Shown here in pieces: positions 7,297 to 13,832 of a stretch of 21,266 nucleotides of DNA. The stretch lies in assembly GCA_002329325.1 (NCBI GenBank), contig DCTX01000046.1:12377-33642 (forward strand), read 5' to 3'. The DNA comes from Anaerolineales bacterium UBA1429. Its GTDB lineage: Bacteria; Chloroflexota; Anaerolineae; UBA1429. The notes under the pieces were generated by a model. The model was not told the DNA's origin and made no database searches. It worked only from the letters and a program-made list of their open reading frames with translations. The translations under genes and the position numbers were made by a program. How positions within the stretch are numbered: the first letter of the stretch is position 1; each line of letters opens with the position of its first letter.

Positions 7297-7324
7297 ATTA
7301 TAGCATGTATCGCAGAGACTTCAA
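7297..7324 (-). promoter_or_regulatory. Promoter of the 167-aa exported protein
   Basis: On the minus strand TTGAAG (7324-7319), a 16-base spacer and a perfect TATAAT (7302-7297) form a good sigma70-type promoter. It lies between the sortase stop (7376) and the downstream gene, so the two genes can be transcribed separately. Confidence 0.7.
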
Positions 7325-7375
7325 GGCCCTTGGCGCATATAGGCGCTTACCTACAGGCCTCTTTGGCGACCCAGC

Positions 7376-8161
7376 TCACTTGGGCTTGGCGATGACGATG
7401 ACCCGATGCGTGTAGACCCACTCAGGCCAGCAGGTGATCAGCGTGACGCGGGTATCCTCTGTGGGCTGCAGATAGCGCGCGTTCTCCTGTCGTTGCTCCA
7501 CCGTCAGCCCGATCTCTTGCAGAGTCATGACGCTCTCCACAAAGTAGAGGTACTCCTGCCCCTGGGCATCGTACAGGCGCACCTCTTGCCCCTCCTGCAG
7601 ATCCCACAGATTCTGGAACTCGCCCATGCCGTCGCCGCGGGTATGGCCCGTGAGCACCGTGTTGCCCGGCTCCCCCAGGGGCGCCGAGCCCCGGTGATAC
7701 CCCACGGCGCCGTTTACCGTATCCCACATGGCCACCGGCTGGCCATCGATCACCTTGATCCGCCAGGAGACGGGCACAATGGGCCGATCGACGCCCAGGG
7801 CCGGGATCTCGATGCGCCCGATGGCCCCCGGCGGGCTCTCGCCAGGAGTGACAGTGGCGGGGGTTGCGGCCGATGTGGGCCTGGGCGGGGCCACCTGCAC
7901 CGTGGAGATCACATACAGGGTGGCCGTAGCCGTCGGCTCCGGCTGTTGGGTGGGCTCGACGGTGGGCGTTGCCCGCGAGAGCGTGGGGCTGGGCGCCTCG
8001 GTTGGCGTGGCCGTCGGCGGCGACGCCTCGGTCGCCGTGGGCAGCGCCTGGGCCGATTCGGCGGGGGCCTGCAGCGCCGTGGCGCCCCACACGATCGCGG
8101 CCAGCGCCACGGCAGCCGCCACCACCCAGAGGAACGTCCTTTTACTTGGCAATCCCGCCAC
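7376..8161 (-). CDS. Class D/E-like sortase, membrane-anchored with Thr/Pro-rich stalk
   Basis: This encodes 261 residues. Sortases cleave a sorting motif in surface proteins and attach them covalently to the cell wall or to each other. An N-terminal membrane anchor (TFLWVVAAAVALAAIVWGA) is followed by a stalk of about 90 residues rich in Thr, Pro and Ala, and then the catalytic domain (GRIEIPALGVDRPIV onward). The triad is visible as His173 in VLTGHTRGD, Cys244 in TLITCWP and Arg253 in THRVIVI. The frame runs on to 8284, but a TATAAT box lies inside that extension and an AAAGGGG sequence precedes the GTG at 8161, so the GTG is preferred. Chloroflexota have thin or atypical envelopes, so the acceptor is unclear. 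No protein with a classical LPxTG plus hydrophobic tail is encoded in the window. Confidence 0.88.
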   Translation of the reverse strand: MAGLPSKRTFLWVVAAAVALAAIVWGATALQAPAESAQALPTATEASPPTATPTEAPSPTLSRATPTVEPTQQPEPTATATLYVISTVQVAPPRPTSAATPATVTPGESPPGAIGRIEIPALGVDRPIVPVSWRIKVIDGQPVAMWDTVNGAVGYHRGSAPLGEPGNTVLTGHTRGDGMGEFQNLWDLQEGQEVRLYDAQGQEYLYFVESVMTLQEIGLTVEQRQENARYLQPTEDTRVTLITCWPEWVYTHRVIVIAKPK

Positions 8162-8195
8162 ACCTACCCCTTTCTCACCCTCGGTGCTGCGGGTG

Positions 8196-8201
8196 ATTAT
8201 A
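8196..8201 (-). promoter_or_regulatory. Putative -10 box of the sortase promoter
   Basis: TATAAT occurs on the minus strand 35 bases before the GTG start at 8161. No convincing -35 hexamer is seen at 16-18 bases upstream, so an activator or a weak promoter is possible. Confidence 0.45.
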
Positions 8202-8273
8202 CACCCTTTGCCGATCGGAGGGCCAGCGGCAAACGCCGGGCAGCGCGGCGCAGGGTTCGTCTCCTCGGCCGAT

Positions 8274-8303
8274 TTGACGCGCATCCCTGGGCCGGGCTAC
8301 GAT
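8274..8303 (+). promoter_or_regulatory. Promoter of arfB
   Basis: TTGACG (8274-8279), an 18-base spacer and TACGAT (8298-8303) form a reasonable sigma70-type promoter. It is followed after about 67 bases by the arfB start. It diverges from the sortase promoter. Confidence 0.6.
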
Positions 8304-8370
8304 CAGGGCACGCCGGCTCGACACGCCTGATCCGGCGTCTGCATTCCATCGGACGGGAAGGAGAGCTCCG

Positions 8371-8808
8371 TTGACTCAGCCTGTGCTCCAGATCAGCCGC
8401 CATCTTGCGATCCCGCTGGAGGAGATCGCCTTTCGCTTCTCGCGTTCCGGCGGCCCGGGGGGCCAGAACGTCAACCGCACGGCCACACGGGTCGAGCTGC
8501 TGTTCGATATCGCGGCCTCGCCCAGCCTCAGCGAGGAGCAGCGCGCCCTGTTGTTGGAGCGCCTCTCGGGCATGGTCGACAAGGCGGGGGTTCTGCGCCT
8601 GGTCTCTCAGGAGACGCCCAGCCAGTGGCGCAACCGCCAGGAGGTCCTGGAACGGTTGCAGGCCCTCCTGGCGCAAGCCCTGCGCCGGCCGCCGCGCCGC
8701 ATCGCGACGCGACCTTCTCGGGCGGCCCGCCAAGCGCGCCTGGAGGCCAAGCGGCGACGCAGCGCGACCAAGCGCCGGCGCAGCTCCCCCTCGCGCGAGG
8801 AATGGTGA
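8371..8808 (+). CDS. arfB: Peptidyl-tRNA hydrolase ArfB (YaeJ/ICT1 family), ribosome rescue
   Basis: This encodes 145 residues. ArfB enters ribosomes stalled on mRNAs without a stop codon and hydrolyses the peptidyl-tRNA with its GGQ motif. The motif is at residues 30-32 in SRSGGPGGQNVNR, the release-factor-type signature. The C-terminal third (about residues 105-145) is a strongly basic Arg/Lys tail, which in this family binds the empty mRNA channel. The length fits the family (about 140 residues). The start codon is TTG at 8371, with AAGGAG seven bases upstream; no better ATG exists in frame. The gene stands alone with its own promoter. No terminator was recognised behind it. Confidence 0.93.
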   Translation: MTQPVLQISRHLAIPLEEIAFRFSRSGGPGGQNVNRTATRVELLFDIAASPSLSEEQRALLLERLSGMVDKAGVLRLVSQETPSQWRNRQEVLERLQALLAQALRRPPRRIATRPSRAARQARLEAKRRRSATKRRRSSPSREEW

Positions 8809-8899
8809 GATCGCCGGCCATCCGAGGGTCTCTCCCATGCAAGCCTGTACATATTCCGAACCTAATCTTTACTATCTTCTTTAATCTTGGTCTGGTTTG

Positions 8900-8937
8900 G
8901 CTTGCTCTTGCTGGCAAGCCGCAGATAGTTGTACTAT
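8900..8937 (+). promoter_or_regulatory. Promoter with inverted repeat, upstream of the HEPN gene
   Basis: TTGCTG (8908-8913), an 18-base spacer and TACTAT (8932-8937) precede the ATG at 8976. An inverted repeat GCTTGC (8900-8905) and GCAAGC (8914-8919) straddles the -35 box, a possible operator. The promoter match is moderate. Confidence 0.5.
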
Positions 8938-8975
8938 AGTAGGTAAATAACCAGCATCCTGAGGAGAGTCGCCCC

Positions 8976-10004
8976 ATGCCGGTGCTTGTAGCCTTTGCCA
9001 GCTTGCCATTCGGCTTGCGTGAGGGGACCTATGACATCGCGACGTCGCACGGGACGATCACGGCGCACATCACCGCTCAGCGCTACCAGCCGTTTCTCTC
9101 CATCAACCCCGGCGCCGAGCAGGCAGAGGGCGAGCCAGGCGCCACCACGGGCGACGAGGTCACAACCTACACCTGGTACGACCACCCCTTTGTGCTGCGC
9201 GCTGCCTTTGGGCGCAGCTTTGCCTCCCTGGGCTCGATCAACTCGGGGGCCACGGTGGTCGAGCCGCTGGACGAGGCCATTCTGGAGAAACCCGAGGCGC
9301 TCGATGCCGTGCGCGAGGACTTTGTGGCCAGGGCTTTGGAGGCGCTGAACAACCTGGTGGCGGTGGTGCGCCGTCAGGGCCATCTATACCACCTCTTTGA
9401 CCTGCGCCGTGACGATATGGACCTGACGGTGCGCAGCGACGATGGCTCCGTCATCCTCGAGGATCCCCTCCAGGATGATCTGATCCGCGAGGAGATGGCC
9501 CACACCGAGACTTTTGATCTGGTGGGCCGCAGCGAGGCCTGGTACCGGGAGTTGAGCCGCGCCCTGCGCGAGGAGCAGCCGGTGGACCTGGCCGATGAGC
9601 TGTTGATCGAGGCCGAGCGCGCCCTGGTGCAGCGCTTCCCCCGGCAGGCCATCGCCACCTGCCACACCGCTCTAGAGGCCGCCTCCTCCACTCTGCTCAC
9701 CAGCGCCATGTTGCGGCGGGGCGTGGCCGATCACCAGGTGGATCAGATGCTCTCCACCCGCAATCTGACCTCCAAACTCGGCCCGCTGATGGGTCGCTAC
9801 TGCGGCTACAACCTGCGCAACGAGAACCGCCGGCTCTGGCAGGGGTTTGGGCGCGTCAACGAGCTGCGCAACGACATCGTGCATCGCGGATACAGACCAA
9901 CCTATCAGGACGCAGAACAGACGCTGCGCATCACCCGCAGTCTTCTCCACTGGCTTCGCATGGTACGCCAGCGCAACAAGGTTTCCTCAAGCCCAAACGC
10001 CTGA
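8976..10004 (+). CDS. HEPN-domain protein of unknown function
   Basis: This encodes 342 residues. The first 200 or so (starting MPVLVAFASLPFGLREG) match nothing I recognise. They look like a mixed alpha/beta domain followed by an acidic linker region. The C-terminal part (about residues 205-335) is all-helical. It contains 'LVQRFPRQAIATCHTALEAA', a typical first HEPN helix, and ELRNDIVHRG with Arg298 and His303. That is the R-x4-H motif of HEPN domains, which in many members is an RNase active site. The C-terminal helix carries 'AEQTLRITRSLLHWL'. HEPN proteins act as toxins, in phage defence or as RNA-processing enzymes, but others are only binding modules. No antitoxin, nucleotidyltransferase or defence gene is adjacent, so the role is open. 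The start is backed by GGAGAG eight bases upstream of the ATG. Confidence 0.65.
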   Translation: MPVLVAFASLPFGLREGTYDIATSHGTITAHITAQRYQPFLSINPGAEQAEGEPGATTGDEVTTYTWYDHPFVLRAAFGRSFASLGSINSGATVVEPLDEAILEKPEALDAVREDFVARALEALNNLVAVVRRQGHLYHLFDLRRDDMDLTVRSDDGSVILEDPLQDDLIREEMAHTETFDLVGRSEAWYRELSRALREEQPVDLADELLIEAERALVQRFPRQAIATCHTALEAASSTLLTSAMLRRGVADHQVDQMLSTRNLTSKLGPLMGRYCGYNLRNENRRLWQGFGRVNELRNDIVHRGYRPTYQDAEQTLRITRSLLHWLRMVRQRNKVSSSPNA

Positions 10005-10025
10005 ATTCAGACACAAGCGCTCCAT

Positions 10026-10053
10026 TTGACACCCCCCCACCCGGCGGTAGAAT
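10026..10053 (+). promoter_or_regulatory. Strong promoter of the L25 gene
   Basis: A perfect TTGACA (10026-10031), a 16-base spacer and TAGAAT (10048-10053) form a near-consensus promoter, as expected for a ribosomal protein gene. Transcription should begin near 10060, giving a leader of about 175 bases. Confidence 0.85.
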
Positions 10054-10108
10054 GGCTTAATGGATGCCGGTGCGTCACGCTACGCGCGCGAGGACGCCGG
10101 CCAAGGGC

Positions 10109-10175
10109 GCATCCCGGAGCGCGAACGGCGCGGGATGCCTCCCACACGTCGGAGCGAGCCCTCTTCCCGGGGCTC
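10109..10175 (+). promoter_or_regulatory. Structured leader of the L25 mRNA
   Basis: Two hairpins are visible: GCATCCCG/CGGGATGC (10109-10116 with 10131-10138) and GAGCCC/GGGCTC (10156-10161 with 10170-10175, followed by CTTTG). They lie between the promoter and the ATG at 10235. Ribosomal protein leaders often mediate feedback control, but no known motif was recognised here. Confidence 0.4.
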
Positions 10176-10234
10176 CTTTGCCGCGCGGGCCATATCTGGG
10201 CCGCACCAGAGATAGTTGGAGGATAGAGAACGAT

Positions 10235-10906
10235 ATGGCAGAGATGAGAACGCTGGCGGCCAGCCTGCGCGATCGCGATATGACGCCCCGCGCCATGCGC
10301 CGGGCGGGTTGGGTCCCAGGTGTATTGTACGGCTATGGCTATGCTGCCCGGTCACTCCAGTTCGAGGAGCGCTCGCTGCAGCAGGTCGTCCAGGCGGTGG
10401 GCACCACGCGCCTGATTGACCTATCCATCGAGGGCCAGCGCGAGAACGAGACGGTGCTGGTGCGCGAGATCCAGCGCGATACCGTGACGGGGCATCTGTT
10501 GCACATTGACCTGTACCGCACCATCGCCGACCAGGAGATCACCAGTACGGTGCCCCTCATCACCCAGGGCGAGGCCCCGGCGGTGGAGCTCGGCGGCGTG
10601 GTCAACCAGCTGCTCGACCAGCTGGACATCCAGTGCTTGCCCAAGGACCTGCCCGATGCCATCGCCGTGGATCTGGGCCGCCTGGATAGCATGGATGCCG
10701 CGGTCCTGGTATCTGACCTCATTATCCCCGAGGGCGTGACCGTGCTCAGCGACATGGATGCGCCCGTGGCGCGCATCGTGATCCCGCGGGCGGCCATCGA
10801 GGAAGAGGTCGAGGAGGAGGCCGGGCTGTTCGAGGAGGGCGTCGAGGCCGGTATGGCCGAGGAAGCCTCTGAGGAGTCGGCTGCCGACCAAGAGGCCGAG
10901 GGATAG
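10235..10906 (+). CDS. rplY: 50S ribosomal protein L25/CTC (TL5-like, long form)
   Basis: This encodes 223 residues. L25 of the CTC/TL5 type binds 5S rRNA. The N-terminal domain (about residues 1-95) shows the typical start 'TLAASLRDRDMTPRAMRRAGWVPGVLYG' and 'VREIQRDTVTGHLLHIDLYR'. The second beta domain (about 100-190) has VPLITQGEAPAVELGGVVNQ and 'IQCLPKDLPDAIAVDL'. The last 35 residues are an acidic Glu/Ala-rich tail, as often seen in long CTC proteins. The ATG at 10235 is chosen because it gives the normal family start. A GGAGG sequence lies 12 bases upstream, slightly far. A longer open frame upstream overlaps the leader hairpins and is not thought to be translated. The gene has its own strong promoter and terminator and stands alone, away from pth. 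Confidence 0.93.
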   Translation: MAEMRTLAASLRDRDMTPRAMRRAGWVPGVLYGYGYAARSLQFEERSLQQVVQAVGTTRLIDLSIEGQRENETVLVREIQRDTVTGHLLHIDLYRTIADQEITSTVPLITQGEAPAVELGGVVNQLLDQLDIQCLPKDLPDAIAVDLGRLDSMDAAVLVSDLIIPEGVTVLSDMDAPVARIVIPRAAIEEEVEEEAGLFEEGVEAGMAEEASEESAADQEAEG

Positions 10907-10926
10907 TCCGTTTCGCCGGTTACGTC

Positions 10927-10956
10927 AAGGCCCTGGGGAAACCCCAGGGCCTTTTT
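10927..10956 (+). terminator. Rho-independent terminator of the L25 gene
   Basis: AAGGCCCTGGGG (10927-10938) and CCCCAGGGCCTT (10942-10953) form a perfect 12-bp stem with an AAA loop and a T run to 10956. It also lies 31 bases beyond the stop of the convergent MFS gene, but lacks a T tract in that direction. Confidence 0.93.
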
Positions 10957-10986
10957 CCTTGCACACGCGCCGGTCGCCCCGCCCCG

Positions 10987-12285
10987 TCAGGCCGCCGCCT
11001 GGCGCGCCCGCTTCTCCTCGCTCCGCGAGCGCGTCTCTTGGGCCAACAGCGCAAAGGCCAACCCGACGATGACGAACATCAGCCCGTTGACCCACAGAGC
11101 GGCGCCGTAGTGGAATTGGTCGCTGAGCCATCCCAACAGGATGGGCCCCACCGTCACCCCCACGTCGCTGACGGTGCGATAGACGCCCATCACCAGGCCG
11201 CGGCCGCCGGGCAACTCCAGATCGGCCAGGTAAGCGGCGGGCGCCGGGCCGCCGACGCCGGTGCCCAGCCCCAGCAGCACGCTGCTCAGCATAAAGTGGG
11301 TATAGTTGTTCCCCAGGGTATAGGTCACCAGCGCCGCGCCGCACAGCAGGCAGCTCGGCACGATGGCCGTCTTGCGACCGTAGCGATCGCAGATCACCCC
11401 GGCAACGTTGATGGTGAAAAAGTTGACGACGGCGATGAGGGTAAAGGCATAGCCGAGCTTGGCCGGGCCGAGGTTGAGGCGCTCGTTACCAAGCAGCGGC
11501 AGCACCGTGTTCTGGCTTCCCGTGCGGGTAAAGAACACCGTCAGGGTCACCAGGCTCACCAGCAAAAAGTTGCGGTTGAGGAGCACGCCGGTGATGTCTT
11601 GCCAGGTCACCTTGCGTCGGGGGTTGCCCTGGGCCGCCGGGCGATCGGCCTGCTCGGGGGCCTCGGCGGGGCGCGTCTCGGGCACGCGCGTCAGGGCCCA
11701 CAGCGCGCCGCACAGGGCCAGGCCCGCATACACGAAAAAGGGCGTGCGAAAGCCGAACCGCTCCCCGATAAAGCCGCCGATAATGGGCCCCGCGCTGGTG
11801 CCCAGCAGCAGCGCCCCCTGGTAAAAGCTCATGGTGCGGCCCCGGTCGCGCGGGGTGCTGATGTCGGCCATGACGATCATAGCCGCCGTCATCTGAAAGG
11901 CCGAGCCTACGCCCTGCAGAATACGAAAGAGCACCATCTGCCCAAAACTGCCCGCCAGGCCCGTGAGCAGCGCCGAGAGGGCGATGATCAGGGGGCCGCC
12001 CACCAGCAGCGGCTTGCGCCCCAGACGCTCGGCCAGGCCGCCGACGGGCACGTTGATGGGGATGCGGGCGATGCCAAAGGCCGAGATCAGCAGCCCCACC
12101 ATAGCGGCGCTGACCTGGAACGAGTTGGCGTACAGGGGCAGCACCGGCCCAACGATGCCGACTCCCAGCATGTTGAGAAACGTCTGCCCCATCATCGCCA
12201 GCAGAATGCCGGGATGCTGGGACCATCCGACAAGACGATTGATGCCGCGGGGCGGCCCGCTGGCCTGCGATTCGATGTGGCTCAT
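10987..12285 (-). CDS. Major facilitator superfamily transporter, 12-helix drug-exporter type
   Basis: This encodes 432 residues with about 12 membrane segments. The loop motif 'GGLAERLGRKPLLVGG' between helices 2 and 3 is the MFS motif A (G-x-x-x-D/E-R-x-G-R-K/R). A second copy, ICDRYGRKTAIVPSC, lies in the second half. A charged cytoplasmic loop (about residues 205-230, RPAEAPEQADRPAAQGNPRR) separates the halves. The motif pattern and helix number fit proton-driven export of small molecules, but the substrate cannot be read. The start is supported by GAGGT six bases before the ATG. It diverges from an SDR gene with back-to-back promoters, so the two may be co-regulated. The C-terminus is a short basic tail. 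Confidence 0.88.
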   Translation of the reverse strand: MSHIESQASGPPRGINRLVGWSQHPGILLAMMGQTFLNMLGVGIVGPVLPLYANSFQVSAAMVGLLISAFGIARIPINVPVGGLAERLGRKPLLVGGPLIIALSALLTGLAGSFGQMVLFRILQGVGSAFQMTAAMIVMADISTPRDRGRTMSFYQGALLLGTSAGPIIGGFIGERFGFRTPFFVYAGLALCGALWALTRVPETRPAEAPEQADRPAAQGNPRRKVTWQDITGVLLNRNFLLVSLVTLTVFFTRTGSQNTVLPLLGNERLNLGPAKLGYAFTLIAVVNFFTINVAGVICDRYGRKTAIVPSCLLCGAALVTYTLGNNYTHFMLSSVLLGLGTGVGGPAPAAYLADLELPGGRGLVMGVYRTVSDVGVTVGPILLGWLSDQFHYGAALWVNGLMFVIVGLAFALLAQETRSRSEEKRARQAAA

Positions 12286-12314
12286 GGGTTTACCTCGATG
12301 TACAGATGGGACGC

Positions 12315-12343
12315 ATCATACCATCATGCACGAGCAGCGACAA
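12315..12343 (-). promoter_or_regulatory. Promoter of the MFS gene
   Basis: On the minus strand TTGTCG (12343-12338), a 17-base spacer and TATGAT (12320-12315) precede the start at 12285 by about 30 bases. Confidence 0.6.
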
Positions 12344-12359
12344 TCGCGCCCGCTGGCGA

Positions 12360-12389
12360 TTGACGCCCCCCTCTCGCCTACCCTATACT
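12360..12389 (+). promoter_or_regulatory. Promoter of the SDR gene
   Basis: TTGACG (12360-12365), an 18-base spacer and TATACT (12384-12389) precede the start at 12431. The promoter is back-to-back with the MFS promoter, only 16 bases apart, so one regulator could act on both. Confidence 0.65.
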
Positions 12390-12430
12390 GGCCCCCAGGA
12401 ACCGCTCGACCAGCGCCAGGAGGAACGCCC

Positions 12431-13165
12431 ATGGAGCAAGAGCCCAGGGTCGCCGTGGTCACGGGGGCAGCAGGCAGTGGCATGGGGCGCAGCATCGCCC
12501 TCACCCTGGCGCGCGAAGGGGCGCGGGTGGTGGTGAACTACCTCTCCAGCGCCGAGAGCGCCGGGGCCATCGTCGCGCAGATCGAGGGCCGGGGCGGCGC
12601 GGCGCTGGCCATCCAGGCGGACGTCTTCACCCCCACCGGCTGCCAGGCCCTGGTGGAGGCGACCCTGGCGCGCTGGGGGCGCATCGACATCTGCATCATC
12701 GGGCCGGGCGGCGGTTGGCACCCCGAGCCGCCCGAGGGCCTCGACCCCGCCGCCGCGATGGAGGATGTGCGCCAGGAGCTCGCCCCCCTCTATCACTTGA
12801 TGCCCCTGGTGTTACCCGGCATGTTGGCGCGGCGTTGGGGCCGGCTCATCGGGCTGGCCATGCACCCGGCCAAGCTCTCGCCCGCCTACGCCTACAATGT
12901 GGGCAAGGCGGCCAGGGTGCAGGCCATGCTGCTGGCCGCCGAGCAGGCCTGGCGCGGCCAGGTGACCGTCAACGTCGTGGCGCCGGGGCCGGTGGCCCAC
13001 ATCGAGTACCTGGCGACGGCGGTGGAGCTATGCGACCACGGCCCGGCCTGGCAGCAGCGGGCCAACATCACGCCCCAGGACGTGGCGGAGGGCGTGGCCT
13101 TCCTCTGCTCCGAGGCGGGGCGCTTTGCCACGGGGGGCGTGCTGCCGTACCTGTTCGCTGGATAG
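12431..13165 (+). CDS. Atypical short-chain dehydrogenase/reductase
   Basis: This encodes 244 residues. The Rossmann-fold start AVVTGAAGSGMGRSIALTLA matches the SDR cofactor motif TGxxxGxG, and 'VVVNYLSS' is consistent with NADP(H)-type binding. The catalytic YxxxK is present as Tyr155 and Lys159 (YNVGK). Two features differ from classical SDRs. The usual NNAG motif is IIGPGGG, and the position of the catalytic Ser, usually 13 residues before the Tyr, lies in GLAMHPAKLSP, where no Ser is found at the expected place. The C-terminus keeps the usual 'TVNVVAPGPV' and 'TGGVLP' segments. The substrate is unknown. AGGAGG seven bases before the ATG supports this start over a longer frame that overlaps the divergent MFS gene. 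Confidence 0.85.
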   Translation: MEQEPRVAVVTGAAGSGMGRSIALTLAREGARVVVNYLSSAESAGAIVAQIEGRGGAALAIQADVFTPTGCQALVEATLARWGRIDICIIGPGGGWHPEPPEGLDPAAAMEDVRQELAPLYHLMPLVLPGMLARRWGRLIGLAMHPAKLSPAYAYNVGKAARVQAMLLAAEQAWRGQVTVNVVAPGPVAHIEYLATAVELCDHGPAWQQRANITPQDVAEGVAFLCSEAGRFATGGVLPYLFAG

Positions 13166-13219
13166 CACGCGGACGCTCGCCCCGGTTGTGATCGCAGCAG
13201 CTCCACAAGGAGAGAGAAC

Positions 13220-13690
13220 ATGGATACCCAGCCTCACGCCGGCCTCTGGTGGGCGCCGCTCACCGTGTGGGCGGTGGTCAACCTCGTCAACTTGTTGCAG
13301 GCCGTGGGATTCCTCTCGCGCATGCGCAGCGGCAGCATGGCCGTCAACCACATCCTGGGCTATGTCATCATGGCCCTGGCGGCCCCCGCAGCCCTGGCCC
13401 TGGAGGCCCTCTTGCGCGCCAAGGCCGATGCCCTGCAATGGATCGGCGCGGCGGTGTTCCTGGCCTTCCTGGTCCTCATGGTCATCGTGGACTATGCGCG
13501 GCCGGTCGAGTTTCGCAATCCCGCCCGCTATGCCATCCTGGTCCCCTACCTCGTCTTGTTCTTCTCCTCGATCCTGCTGATGGGGCTGCCCATGTTCCGC
13601 CTGAACCGCCCCCTATGGCTCGTCACCGCGGCCACCACGGCGATCCTGCTGGCGGCCATGGGCCTGGCCATGCGCCGGGGCGTGGCGTAG
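13220..13690 (+). CDS. Small integral membrane protein, about four helices, unknown function
   Basis: This encodes 156 residues and I do not recognise the family. Four hydrophobic segments are visible (about residues 11-33, 43-65, 73-92 and 100-122), with a possible fifth at 129-148 (LWLVTAATTAILLAAMGLAM). The short loops hold charged residues such as FLSRMRSG and DYARPVEFRNPARY. No metal-binding His clusters or catalytic motifs were seen. AAGGAG lies nine bases before the ATG. It starts 54 bases after the SDR stop on the same strand and may be co-transcribed, since no promoter was recognised between them. Confidence 0.72.
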   Translation: MDTQPHAGLWWAPLTVWAVVNLVNLLQAVGFLSRMRSGSMAVNHILGYVIMALAAPAALALEALLRAKADALQWIGAAVFLAFLVLMVIVDYARPVEFRNPARYAILVPYLVLFFSSILLMGLPMFRLNRPLWLVTAATTAILLAAMGLAMRRGVA

Positions 13691-13738
13691 CAGGCGGCCC
13701 AGGCGGCGAGGGACGGGGCTCCCCCTCTTTCGCCCCGC

Positions 13739-13767
13739 TTGCCTCCGGCGGCCCTTGGCCCTATCAT
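13739..13767 (+). promoter_or_regulatory. Promoter of the UroD-ParB-DUF362 operon
   Basis: TTGCCT (13739-13744), a 17-base spacer and TATCAT (13762-13767) precede the GTG start at 13833 by about 65 bases. Confidence 0.5.
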
Positions 13768-13832
13768 TGGCCGTGCGTTGGGGCGTGCGCCCCGGTGGCC
13801 CATCGTTCCCCCCAGCCAAGAGGGAGGCAGAT

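Noticed and set aside
7860..8060. Repeated GTCGGCG/GGTGGGC-like stretches
   Set aside because: They encode the Thr/Pro/Ala-rich stalk of the sortase and reflect biased codons, not a DNA repeat element or CRISPR.
8162..8284. N-terminal extension of the sortase frame
   Set aside because: A TATAAT box lies within it and the GTG at 8161 has its own ribosome site, so the extension is probably not translated.
8809..8975. Possible small gene between arfB and the HEPN gene
   Set aside because: Frames crossing it are shadows of arfB or lack ribosome sites; the AT-richer stretch is explained by the promoter at 8908-8937.
11038..12363. Open frame of 441 residues on the plus strand
   Set aside because: It is antisense to the MFS gene and rich in His/Gln/Arg; the minus-strand protein has the full set of membrane helices and motif A.
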